From positions 2,356,001-2,420,000 of the forward strand of contig OZ244805.1 of the NCBI GenBank assembly GCA_965220095.1: a DNA stretch of 64,000 bases. The letters run 5' to 3'. The notes under the pieces were generated by a model. It did no database searches. It was not told where the DNA came from and saw only the letters and a program-made list of their open reading frames with translations. Positions 43,260 to 52,260 of the stretch are shown here, piece after piece (within the stretch, counting starts at the first letter, position 1; the number at the start of each line of letters is the position of its first letter). The position numbers and the translations under genes are program-made. The stretch comes from Bin87 sp965220095 (lineage in GTDB: Bacteria; Chloroflexota; Dehalococcoidia; Lucifugimonadales; UBA3495).

Positions 43260-44551
43260 TTTGAGCTGGTTGTGGCCGGTCAGATTAGCGACCATTCGCC
43301 CTGGACCTTCGCCAGCCCACGCAACAGGAACTGGCGGAAGCCTCGGCCATGCTTGATCTGGCCGAAGACCGGCTCCACCGTGGCCATGCGCAAGGCATAG
43401 CGTTGCCGTCCCCGCTTGGTGTGCAGCTTGCGCCGCATCCGGTCTCTGGGGGACAGATGACTGGGTATGCGTCCTCGGGGCGCCGGCGGCGGCACCCTGC
43501 CGTGGCGGGTTTGCTCCGGCGCGACGAAGGAGTCCACGCCCAACTCTTGCAGGCCGTCAACCGCCTTTGCCGAGTAGTAGCCAGCGTCGGTGGATACCTC
43601 CCTGGGGACTTTGCCGGTGTTGCTGATGGTTTCCGCCATCATGGCCACAGCCTGCTGCTAGTCTGAAGTCTGGTTGGTGGCCTGAGCCGCCACGATCACC
43701 TGGTGGGCATGGTCCACCACCGCCTGATAGTTGTAGGCTTGCAGGAAGTCCCGACCGCCCGGTCCGGGCATGATGCGCGACTCGGCATCAGTGAAGTTGC
43801 GCTGGGCCTTGTCATCAGGCACCCCGGGATGCTCTTTACCCTCGGCTTCCAACGACGCCTTGGCCTCCCGTATCTTCCCCAATCGTCCTTCCCGAAAGGA
43901 CAACTCCTCCGGCAACTCATCCCCGCGCCGATTCCTACCGTATCTACGATCCTCCTCGTCATCCACCTCCTGGGCGCGCCGCAACAACTCCGCCACCTCC
44001 GCAGCCAATTGCGCTTCCTGTTCCTTCATACGCCGATAACTCATCGCCTTGTGCTTCGATGCGTTGGCCCTGACCTTGGTGCCGTCCTGCGCCACATGAC
44101 CCAGCTTCACCATCCCCGCCCGCTGGCACAACGCCAGCACCTGCAGGAACAGACCCGTCAACGCTTCAAGATTGGCCTTCCGAAAGTCGGAGATGGTGCG
44201 GAAGTCAGGGGTGTTGTTCGCCGCCAGCACCCGGACGGCGATGTCCTCGTGGAGCCGGTGGGCAATACGACGCGACGAAGCCACCCCGACACAGTAGCCG
44301 TAGAGCAGCACTTTCACCATCATCCGGGGATGGTACAGCGGCCCACCGCGTCTTTCCTGCTCGTAACGCGCCGTGATCTCAGAGAGGGCCAGTTGGTCGA
44401 CCACGTCGGAGATGAAGTAGGCCAGATGGTCATCAGGCAACCACTCTTGCAGGGCGGCGGGCAGCAGCAACTGCTGGTCGGGATCGTATGGGAGGTAGGT
44501 CTTGCTCATCCACCGGCTCCGTTGGCTCGATGCTAGATCCATCATGCGCAC
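43260..44551 (-). pseudogene. IS1182-family transposase with one amber codon and a late frameshift
   Basis: Reads from 44551 (SKTYLPYDPDQQLLLPAALQ, about 15 codons in) through VAQDGTKVRANASKHKAMS, and YNYQAVVDHAHQVIVAA to ATNQTSD, then a single TAG (43658-43660), then continues in the same frame QQAVAMMAETISNTG to EPVFGQIKHGRGFRQFLLRG. A one-base deletion near 43295 (TGACC for TGCACC) removes the final CTGHN segment. The gap 43058-43259 holds only IS flank. Inactive unless suppressed. Confidence 0.9.
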
Positions 44552-44563
44552 AATAGCTAGTAC

Positions 44564-45735
44564 TCAATCAAGTCTGGAAAGGCAGGGATAGAGGCGATGC
44601 AATTTGGGTCGGGCATCTTGAGTGCTGAACCGCCAGTTGATGGTGACGCCCGCTGCGTTGCGCTCGGTCTCGTAGGCCGTGATTTGGCGTTGCAGGGCGT
44701 CGGCGTCGGGGTTTCTCCCCTTGAGACAAGCGCGGCTCAATGCGCTGAATTCGATCTCCGCCATGTTCAACCAACTGGCGTGCTTGGGCGTGTGGTGAAA
44801 CTCGAGGCGCTTCACGATGCGCCGGGCCTCAGCAGCCGGGAACGTCTCGTAAAGGGACGCCATACGATGGGTATTCAGATTGTCCAGCACCACGCGGATC
44901 ACCGGGGCATCAGAGTAAGCCTCATCCACTAGCCAGCGCATCTGGTGGGCGAAGTCCGGCATGGTGCGCCGCTCGGTGATGGCCAGGTGGCGCCAGCCCG
45001 CCAGGGGTTCACAGGTCAGGAAGATGTTGCGGGTGCCGCCGCGTCGATACTCGTAGTCCTGCCGCCGCGGTCGTCCCGGTTGAGGAGGCAACGGCTCCCT
45101 GACCGCGGCCAGCAGTTGGGTGGAGGTCTCGTCAAAGCACACCACCGGCCGATCGGGGTCGTAGCGTTCGGCATACAGGTCCAGCACGTCCTCCATAGCC
45201 TGCCCCGTACTGGATACGGGGGCCGCCACGAATTCGCCGCCTACTTTCGGGATGCACCATTGCTGCTTCCGCCACGGCTTGAGGGTGTTTTTTTGAGCCT
45301 GAGCCTGACCGTCTCGTAGGACAGCGATGGCGCCAAGCCCAATTCCACCACCTTGTCGGCCAACAAACGCAGGGTCCAGTGCTCATGGCCTTCGGGCGCG
45401 TCGCTGCACGCCAGCGCAATCAGAGCCTGCCCCGTACTGGATACGGGGTGGGCTTCGCCCCGATCGTCCAGCTTGCGATACCGATTGGCTTGGGGATGGT
45501 CGTGCAGGACGCCCTCCAACCCCTCTTCGGCGTACCGCCGTTTGGTGCGGAACACCGTGCGCTGCGACGTGTCCAGAGCCGCCGCCACTTGGGAAGCACT
45601 CCAGCCCGCATCAGTCTTGAGCAGGATGCGCACCCGATTGATGACCCGTGCGGAGCGCTGGCCGCTGCGGATCAACCGCTCCAGTTGATCCCGATCTTCC
45701 GACGACAACCGTACTGCGTATTTCTCCTGAACCAT
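44564..45735 (-). CDS. IS630 transposase in two frames joined at an A7 run
   Basis: Frame 1 (45735-45241) gives the helix-turn-helix half (LSSEDRDQLERLIRSGQRS, GWSASQVAAALDTSQRTVFR). Frame 2 (to 44564) gives the DDE half with PVVCFDETST, VIRVVLDNLNTH and HHTPKHASWLNMAEIE, all three catalytic residues. The frames meet at T7 45288-45294 (A7 on the coding strand); a -1 shift there restores the conserved KPWRKQQWCIPKVGGEF. Two copies of a short palindrome insert PVSSTGQA in frame, once in each half. Confidence 0.85.
45203..45221. repeat. Short palindrome inserted in frame in IS630, copy 1
   Basis: CCCCGTA-CTGGA-TACGGGG, a perfect 7-bp stem, preceded by AGCCTG. It encodes PVSSTGQA on the transposase strand. 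Confidence 0.85.
45430..45448. repeat. Short palindrome inserted in frame in IS630, copy 2
   Basis: Identical to the palindrome at 45203-45221 including the AGCCTG flank, and again encodes HPVSSTGQAL in the transposase frame. Confidence 0.85.
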
Positions 45736-46045
45736 GGATGTCGCACCTCCCGCACCGCTGTTTGCCAGTCAGCGTAGCAACCATAGCCCGTTTCATCCTT
45801 CATCTGCCGGCGCAAGTTTGACCGAGTACTAGACCACCCCTTTTTTCGGGCAGGCTGCCGGGTTACGCATGATCGAAAGATCATGGCCCGAAATGGTACG
45901 CCGGCATCATGTTGACGCTTCCCGATGCCGGTCAACCCCAGGACGATTGCGCTTGAACCTGAGGCTCACCGATTGGTATCGTATCCATATTCAAAGCTGC
46001 CCCTCTGTTGTTCAACCCAGTGAGTTCGGCCTGAGGACAAATACG

Positions 46046-47668
46046 ATGAAATATGATGTGGCAATTGTGGGGGCCGGCTCCGCCGGTTCGGTGCTGGCGG
46101 CCCGGCTGTCGGAAGATCCGGGCCGCTCGGTGCTGTTATTGGAGGCCGGGCCGGACTATCCGGGTTTTGACCGACTGCCCGACGAACTGAAGTACGGATT
46201 CAGCGCCGCTCCGGTACCGGCGGCGGCTCGAACGGCCGGCGGCCACCCGGTCTCATTGACCACCAGTCGCCATAACTGGCAGTTCACGGCAACTGCAACG
46301 GACCTGGCGCCGCCCATGTTGGTGCCCCGAGGCCGGGTTACCGGTGGCTCCAGCGCCATTAATTCCTCAGCTTTTTACCGTGGCGTTCCGGAAGATTTTG
46401 ACGCCTGGGCGTCCCGGGGGAACGACGAGTGGAGTTACGAAAAGGTCCTTCCTTTCTTCCGCAAAATGGAAACGGACGTTGACCGGCACGACGACTACCA
46501 CGGCTCCGCAGGGCCTATCTTCGTCCACCATTCCAACCCGGACGATTGGGACGCCGCCCAAAGAGCCTTCTTTAGCGCCTGCCGCGCCAGCGGCTTTGCG
46601 GAGGCCCATGACCATAACCATCCAGACTCGAACGGGGTCGGTCCAGGCGTGACCAACAACCACAACGGGGTCCGGTTCAGCACCGCCCTGGGCTACCTGA
46701 ACCTGGCCCGCCATCGACTCAACCTGACGGTGCGACCCAATTGCCAGGTACGCCGGGTCGTTTTTCGAGGCAAGCGTGCGATTGGTCTGCTGGTGGAGAG
46801 CGGCGGTCAGACCTTCACCGTTGAAGCTGAGCAGATTATCCTCAGCGCCGGTGCGGTCGGCTCGCCCCACCTGTTGCTGCTCTCCGGCGTAGGCCCGGCC
46901 GGGCAGTTGGAGAGCCTGGGCATTCCGGTGGTTCAGGACCTCCCCGGCGTGGGGCGGAACCTGAAAGACCACCCGAAGGTGTACGTTACCTGGGAAGTCG
47001 GAGACGGTTTTGTTGCTCCTTCCAACCGGGGGGCCGGCGGCGCGGCGCTGCGGCTAACCGCTCCCGGCTCCCATCTGAGAAACGATCTGGGAATCAGCCT
47101 TTCCGCTCTGGTCGTGCCCCGGGTCAAGGGAACCGCACCGGCGCCCCAGGGTCAAGGGCCACGGGCTAAGGGGCAGGACGCCGTCCGCCGGCACATTGAA
47201 ATGATGGTCGCGCTGCTGCTGCCCGAAAGCCGGGGCGAACTGACGCTAACCTCGTCCGACTACCGGGTGCAGCCGGCCATGCACTACAACTACCTGGCCG
47301 AACCCTTTGACAGAGCGCGGCTGAGGGCCGGCGTTCATCTGGCCCTGGATCTGGCTGGGCAACCCGAGCTGGCCCCCCTGTTGGGGAAACGCATTGAACC
47401 CGAGGACAACGACCTGGCGAGCGACGACGCGTTGGACCAATGGCTGCTGCGGGAAGCGACTACCTACTCCCACATTTCCTGCACCTGCAAAATGGGACCG
47501 TCCGAAGACCCTCCGGCCGTAGTAAATCAGTATGGGCAAGTGAATGGCATCGAAGGGTTGCGCATCGTTGATGCGTCGATCATGCCCGACTTGGTGCGCG
47601 CTCCCATCAACCCGGCGGTGATAATGGTGGCGGAACGGGTAGCAGACTTTATTCAGGCCGGCCGGTAA
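46046..47668 (+). CDS. GMC-family FAD-dependent oxidoreductase
   Basis: 540 residues from ATG 46046 (GAGGA eight bases upstream; the frame is open from 45869 without a suitable start). FAD-binding IVGAGSAGSVLAARLSEDP is at 6-24, GMC signature 1 GRVTGGSSAINSSAFYRG near 95-112, signature 2 GAVGSPHLLLLSGVGP near 270-285, and the C-terminal HISC...APINPAVIMVAERVADFI holds the active-site His region. Members oxidise alcohols such as choline, alkanols or polyethylene glycol. A segment near 360-380 (PAPQGQGPRAKGQ) looks like a repeat-derived insertion. Probably starts the catabolic island. Confidence 0.93.
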   Translation: MKYDVAIVGAGSAGSVLAARLSEDPGRSVLLLEAGPDYPGFDRLPDELKYGFSAAPVPAAARTAGGHPVSLTTSRHNWQFTATATDLAPPMLVPRGRVTGGSSAINSSAFYRGVPEDFDAWASRGNDEWSYEKVLPFFRKMETDVDRHDDYHGSAGPIFVHHSNPDDWDAAQRAFFSACRASGFAEAHDHNHPDSNGVGPGVTNNHNGVRFSTALGYLNLARHRLNLTVRPNCQVRRVVFRGKRAIGLLVESGGQTFTVEAEQIILSAGAVGSPHLLLLSGVGPAGQLESLGIPVVQDLPGVGRNLKDHPKVYVTWEVGDGFVAPSNRGAGGAALRLTAPGSHLRNDLGISLSALVVPRVKGTAPAPQGQGPRAKGQDAVRRHIEMMVALLLPESRGELTLTSSDYRVQPAMHYNYLAEPFDRARLRAGVHLALDLAGQPELAPLLGKRIEPEDNDLASDDALDQWLLREATTYSHISCTCKMGPSEDPPAVVNQYGQVNGIEGLRIVDASIMPDLVRAPINPAVIMVAERVADFIQAGR

Positions 47669-47805
47669 GCAATAACGGGTAACAGAGATGAGGAGGGCAC
47701 AAGGTCGCCGGGAATGGCCCGACCGAAATCTCGCAATTACAGTGCAAAATGGGTACGCATGAGATCCAGGACAATTGCAATTGGTACTCCTGGGGAGGTT
47801 ACGCC

Positions 47806-48639
47806 ATGAAATTGGATGGTCAGGTAGCAGTCATTACGGGCTCGGGACGAGGCATTGGGCGGGCCATCGCCCTGGCCTATGCCCGCGAAGGCGCCAAGCT
47901 GGCGCTGGCCGCTCGCAACGAATCCGAGCTGCAAGAGGTTGTCAGCGCCGCGTCGGAGCTCGGCGCCGAAGCGATTGCCGTCCGCACCGACGTCACCAGT
48001 CAGGAAGCCACCGAACGGCTGGCACATAGAGTAGTAGATCGATTTGGGCGTATCGACGTGCTGGTCAACAACGCCGGAAACTCCGGCCCCATCGGCCCGT
48101 TGCAGGGCAACGACATCGCCGACTGGGTGAACACCATCAACGTTAACCTCACCGGCACTTTCCTAGTATGTCGAGCCGTGATCCCCGTAATGCTGGGGCA
48201 GTCCGGAGGAAAGATTATCAACCTGTCGGGCGCGGGGGCAACCAATGCGTGGAGCAATATGTCGGCCTATTGCTCCAGCAAAGCGGCGGTGGTACGGCTT
48301 ACCGAAGTGTTGGCCCAAGAACTGGATGGCAAGGGGATTACGGTGAACGCCCTCGGGCCTGGCTCGGTGCATACCAGTATGTGGGACAAGATGACCGAGG
48401 AAGCCGCCCAGGCGGGAGCGGACTTCATCCACCAGCTCGGACTGAGGGTGACGTCGGGCGGTGGCGCGTCCATCGACGAGTGCGCTGAGCTGGCAGTGTG
48501 GCTGGCCTCAGGCGATAGCGGGCCGCTGACCGGAAGATTGATCTCGGCGGCGACCGATGATTTTCGCGGCCTGCCGCCGAGGATTGCGGAGATTATGGCC
48601 GGGGAAGCATACACGCTGCGGCGGGTTGGGCTGGACTAG
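47806..48639 (+). CDS. Short-chain dehydrogenase/reductase
   Basis: 277 residues from ATG 47806 (GGAGG eight bases upstream). Classical SDR: NAD(P) loop TGSGRGIG at 11-18, NNAGNSG near 88-94, catalytic Tyr155 and Lys159 (YCSSK), and PGSVHT near 186. The cofactor is not decided. It follows the GMC gene by 137 bases. Its TAG stop overlaps the left end of a small inverted-repeat element (48639-48782). Confidence 0.93.
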   Translation: MKLDGQVAVITGSGRGIGRAIALAYAREGAKLALAARNESELQEVVSAASELGAEAIAVRTDVTSQEATERLAHRVVDRFGRIDVLVNNAGNSGPIGPLQGNDIADWVNTINVNLTGTFLVCRAVIPVMLGQSGGKIINLSGAGATNAWSNMSAYCSSKAAVVRLTEVLAQELDGKGITVNALGPGSVHTSMWDKMTEEAAQAGADFIHQLGLRVTSGGGASIDECAELAVWLASGDSGPLTGRLISAATDDFRGLPPRIAEIMAGEAYTLRRVGLD

Positions 48640-48782
48640 GGCGTGTTCACAAATGCCGTCATCCCAGAGGATGCGGGAATCCAACGAGCGAAAAACCGGG
48701 CCGACGTTCCTGTCGCAGAGGCTTTTCTGGGTCCTTGCGAGCGCAGGAACCAAGGGTTGATGTTACAAATGTCAACACGCCC
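48639..48782. mobile_element. 144-bp MITE-like element overlapping the SDR stop codon
   Basis: The left end GGGCGTGTTCACA and the right end (inverted GGGCGTGTTGACA) match at 12 of 13 positions. The interior (GTCATCCCAGAGGATGCGGG) is another common dispersed repeat. No clear target duplication. From 48783 to 49250 I see no recognisable gene. Confidence 0.6.
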
Positions 48783-49250
48783 TGGCTCACCACGAGCGGG
48801 TGATACCGGACTTAGCAGTCGTCCTGCCGTCAACCCGCGTAGCCCTTGACGCTGTTGACCAAAATCCGCCGTTCCTTTACGTTGCGCTAACTGCCAAAGA
48901 TTTGCCGGCAGTCTCCGCAGATTCGGCGGCGCCTGGCCTGGTCCGCAACTTGGCGTACATGAACAACCAGCTCGTGACCGATAGGATTGTGGTGGATGCA
49001 GGCAGCGGATATGCCACCACAATGCTCCCCACCGCTTCCATCTTGAGGAGGAATCCTGCGCCCTACCCACACAACGAGATGCGCTGCTGCCGAAGCTGTT
49101 GTCGAGAGAGTAGGGCGTGGGGGATCCGAACGCGCTATGGAGGTAAGAAGTGGAGCGGTACATGCCCAACACTGGACGCTCTGATTGCACTTGGCTTTGA
49201 GCGCCGGACGACTCAAGCCGGACTGGTCTGAGCTCGCCGGAGAAACCGAG

Positions 49251-49466
49251 ATGACATTGAGTTTCGACGGACGTGTCCTCAGCATCGCCATTTGCGGCTA
49301 TGTCCACGAGGTCGTTGCATTGGGGGACAGTTGGCCGTCCTCCTATAACGTTATTGTCTCCCTGGAGACGAAGTTGTCCCCCCGGTTTACGTACTCGTGG
49401 GTTGAAGTAAGTGTGTTCGAGGGGTATGTGCGTTTCGACGAGCTTCGTCTGGGGCCGTGTGTGTAA
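49251..49466 (+). CDS. Small hypothetical protein
   Basis: 71 residues from ATG 49251, with GGAG eight bases upstream (an in-frame GTG/ATG further up lacks this). Sequence such as MTLSFDGRVLSIAICGY and SWVEVSVFEGYVRFDELRLG looks like a small beta-rich folded protein rather than a shadow. No motif or neighbour suggests a role. It lies in a decayed stretch next to an hsdM remnant. Confidence 0.45.
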   Translation: MTLSFDGRVLSIAICGYVHEVVALGDSWPSSYNVIVSLETKLSPRFTYSWVEVSVFEGYVRFDELRLGPCV

Positions 49467-49656
49467 CCGGCGGCGGCAATGTGGACCGCGCGGGCGGCTC
49501 GATAGTCGGTTTGCGGCATTGGAAGACTGTACCGTTTGCCACTTCCCATAAGGTTGATGAGCAGCCTTTGGAGAGTGAGATGGATGTATCCAGGGGAGAT
49601 GCACGTTCAGGTGCGCCGGGCCCGCATGGTGGAAGGGACGAACGTTCGAGAAGCCT

Positions 49657-50075
49657 CTAGGCAGCGCGGCCATCGTGGTACCCGGCGACGTGCTGTTCTT
49701 CCAGCGCGGGGCCGGTGGCGAGGCGGCGGCCACCCGGGGGCGGTGGATCTACGACCTGCGGACCAACCAGCACTTCACCCTGAAGGCCAATCCCCTGCAA
49801 CGCCACCACCTGGACGACTTCGTGGCCTGCTACAACACCGACGACCGCTCTCAGCGGGCGGGAGACTGTGCAGTTTCGCCGGTTCACCTATGGCGAATTT
49901 GTGAACCGGACCAGGCCAACCTGGACATCTGCTGGCTGCGGACGAGAGCCTGGAAGTCTCCGAGAACCTGCCCGCGCCCGACGTCATCGCAGGAGAAATC
50001 CTGGTAGACCTCCAGGCCGCCCGGGAGCAGCTGGAAGAGATAACCGGCGATTTGGGCGGGGAGGAGTCAGAGTGA
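49657..50075 (+). pseudogene. C-terminal remnant of a type I DNA methyltransferase (HsdM)
   Basis: Three frames give successive pieces of an HsdM C-terminus: WIYDLRTNQHFTLKANPL with LDDFVACY (frame of 49675), ETVQFRRFTYGEFVNR (near 49865-49910), and DESLEVSENLPAPDVIAGEI to the stop at 50073-50075. At least two frameshifts separate them and the catalytic methyltransferase domain (NPPY) is absent. No hsdS or hsdR gene follows. Confidence 0.75.
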
Positions 50076-50193
50076 ACGGTCGGGGAGCGGGTTCCACCCA
50101 AGGCATTCCGTTCCCGCTGTTGCTAATCTCGTTGCGAGATTTTGACACCACAGAGCGGGCGACGATCCCCTCGTCCGTCAAAGACCACCACAT

Positions 50194-50631
50194 TTACGGG
50201 CCGGCTATCTCCTCAAAAGGAGGCTCCGGCATACCCTGACTCCAGGTGGGATCTCGCAGTTCCAATCGGTTGCCGCTGGGATCGAAGAAGTACAATTCCC
50301 GGCCGGTGAATACCCCTCGGGCCCGGTAGGTCAAATGCTGTATGGAGACGCCCCGTTCCTGGAACACTTGGCACGCCAGTTCGAAGGTCTCGGGAGAAAC
50401 GGTAAAGGAGTGGTGAACTCCCGCATCCTCCGGCAGTGGTCCGACCACCGGACTGGGCCGCTCGCACAGCAGGATATTGTGGTCGCCCACGTTGAAGCAC
50501 GACACGATGTTGTTCCCCAACCGGCCCACCGGAGTCAGCCCCAATAGGTCCCCGTAGAACTCTTCGGCCTCGTTCAGGTCATTCACTGGTATCGACCAGT
50601 GGGTTACACCTTCCACCTTTAGAATCGGCAT
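50194..50631 (-). CDS. VOC (glyoxalase/dioxygenase-fold) protein 1
   Basis: 145 residues from ATG 50631 (GGAGGGA upstream). Two beta-alpha-beta-beta-beta modules; metal-type residues are seen in THWSIPV (His), HHSFTV (His) and YFFDPSGNRLEL (Glu). Such proteins include extradiol dioxygenases, epimerases and lyases. It is one of three VOC genes in the island, and differs from the other two. Enzyme class not assigned. Confidence 0.87.
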   Translation of the reverse strand: MPILKVEGVTHWSIPVNDLNEAEEFYGDLLGLTPVGRLGNNIVSCFNVGDHNILLCERPSPVVGPLPEDAGVHHSFTVSPETFELACQVFQERGVSIQHLTYRARGVFTGRELYFFDPSGNRLELRDPTWSQGMPEPPFEEIAGP

Positions 50632-50874
50632 GGTCCCTCCAAAATCAAAACGTGGCCAATTGTCCACTCTCCGGAGGTCCGCCGGCAAGTGCGGCCGGCG
50701 GGCCACTATCCCGCGCGGCCGGATCCGCCAGGACCGCCCGACCGACCATTGGGCCCTCACCAACGCCCGCTGGCGGCTGGCAACCTCAGGAACGTGGCGC
50801 TCACCGCAGCCGCAAACCGACGAACGAGCCGTCAATATGGCCCACTTTACCGCCGCCGATTACAGGTGTGCCGC

Positions 50875-52104
50875 TCAGTCGAACACGCCGTCGATGGCGC
50901 AATCTTCCACCTCGTCGTCGGACATGCCCAGCAATTCCCGCAGCACGTAGGTCATGTCTGCTCCGAAGGCCGGCGCACCCTTGGTAACGCTGCCCGGAGT
51001 GCGGGACAGCTTGTAGGGCGCACTCTCTATGGTCCGATACTCTCCCTGGTAGTCCAGGACAGGGCGGAAGAACCCCCGCTCTTTCAACTGGGGGTCGTGC
51101 GACAGATCGGCCCCGGTCTGGACCACTCCGGCAGCGACGCCCGCAGCTTGAAGGAGGTCCATCACGTCTTCCGCAGTGTGTTGGGTGGTCCAGGATTCCA
51201 CGAAGGAGTCCAGTGCGTCGGCGTTGCTCCAACGGGCATTGCCCGTAGCGAACCGTTGGTCTTCAGCCCATCGAGGGCTGCCCATGACGTCTACGAAGGC
51301 GCGCCATTCTTCGTCGGAGAAAATGGAGATGGCCACCCATCGCTCCTCTCCCCAACAGCGGTACGCGCCGTGGGGAGCGCCGCCGCCATACGGCAAGCGA
51401 TTCCCAGCGCGAGCCGTGGCCGCGGCGGGTCCGTTGACGCTCATGTCCAACACCAGGGTTTCCAGCAGAGACGACATGGACTCGAACTGGGAAACGTCGA
51501 GCCACTGCCCCCGCCCGGTCTTGGCCCGGTGAATTAGGGAGAGCAAAACCGCTTGCGCCCCAGCCATGCCGCCCACGGCATCACTGTACGCGCTGGCCGG
51601 GCCGCTTGGGTCGGTATCCGGAAACCCGGTCAACTGGGTGAACCCCGACCAAGCCTGGAGCGTCTGGCCGTAGCTGACCCGGTCTTTCCACGGTCCGGTG
51701 CGGCCAAATCCGGACATGCTGAGCATAATTATGCTGGGATTAATGGGCCTTATGGAGTCGTAATCAAGGCCCCAGGAGGGCATCACCCGCCCGCTGAAGT
51801 TTTCCGCCACCACGTCGGACACCGCCACGAGCCGCTTGGCGATGTCGATGGCTTGGGGGGTCTTCATGTTTAGGGAAATGGACAGCTTGCCGGCGTTCCA
51901 GTTGTGGCGTTGGCCCAATCCCCTGGCGGTGGCGGACGCCGGGCCGCCAATGACCGACAGGGCGTTGTTGGACTCGACCTTGATTACCTCCGCACCCTGG
52001 TCGGAGAGAATCCGCGTGGCCGAAGGCCCGGCGTGAATCCAGGTGAAGTCCAGCACGCGGATGCCCTGGAGGGCGAGAGCGGTCTGATGCGGATCGCTGT
52101 TCAA
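50875..52104 (-). CDS. CaiB/BaiF family CoA-transferase 1
   Basis: 409 residues. Family III CoA-transferases move CoA between carboxylic acids through an aspartyl anhydride. The N-terminal VLDFTWIHAGPSATRILSDQGAEVIKVE and the mid-segment PINPSIIMLSMSGFGRTGPW are typical. The catalytic Asp is expected in ASAYSDAVGG near residue 170 and is present. Start is TTG 52104 with AGAGG ten bases upstream. It lies head-to-tail with a second CaiB/BaiF gene and may act with it. Confidence 0.92.
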   Translation of the reverse strand: MNSDPHQTALALQGIRVLDFTWIHAGPSATRILSDQGAEVIKVESNNALSVIGGPASATARGLGQRHNWNAGKLSISLNMKTPQAIDIAKRLVAVSDVVAENFSGRVMPSWGLDYDSIRPINPSIIMLSMSGFGRTGPWKDRVSYGQTLQAWSGFTQLTGFPDTDPSGPASAYSDAVGGMAGAQAVLLSLIHRAKTGRGQWLDVSQFESMSSLLETLVLDMSVNGPAAATARAGNRLPYGGGAPHGAYRCWGEERWVAISIFSDEEWRAFVDVMGSPRWAEDQRFATGNARWSNADALDSFVESWTTQHTAEDVMDLLQAAGVAAGVVQTGADLSHDPQLKERGFFRPVLDYQGEYRTIESAPYKLSRTPGSVTKGAPAFGADMTYVLRELLGMSDDEVEDCAIDGVFD

Positions 52105-52134
52105 TTCCGTTTAACCTCTAGTGGGTAACCGATT

Positions 52135-52227
52135 TGTCATTGCGAGAAGCGAAGCGACGTGGCAATCTCGTTGCTGGAACGACGACCATCACCTCAACGA
52201 GATTGCCGCGCTGCGCTCGCAATGACA
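52135..52227. repeat. Dispersed palindromic repeat with flanking direct repeat
   Basis: TGTCATTGCGAG...CTCGCAATGACA inverted repeat between the two CoA-transferase genes. AGTGGGTA occurs on both sides at 52120-52127 and 52237-52244, like an 8-bp target duplication around 52128-52236. Confidence 0.8.
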
Positions 52228-52260
52228 GGTTCAGCAAGTGGGTAGCGTGAGCATTCAACC

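Larger units (their letters stand above)
44560..45829 (-). mobile_element. IS630-family element
   Basis: About 1270 bp. Ends GTACTCAATCAAGT (44560) and its inverted, partly diverged copy (ending GAGTAC at 45829) lie directly inside TA dinucleotides at 44558-44559 and 45830-45831, the target duplication expected of IS630/Tc1-type elements. Confidence 0.88.

Noticed and set aside
43658..43660. In-frame TAG in IS1182 transposase as pyrrolysine
   Set aside because: The element also has a late frameshift, no pyrrolysine context is visible, and a sense codon one base away (AAG for TAG) explains it.
44564..45735. IS630 transposase as a simple pseudogene
   Set aside because: The only frame break lies at an A7 run where a -1 shift restores conserved sequence, and all catalytic residues are present.
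48800..49231. 143-residue plus-strand frame after the SDR gene
   Set aside because: No Shine-Dalgarno site, no recognisable motif, and a competing frame on the other strand; region looks decayed.
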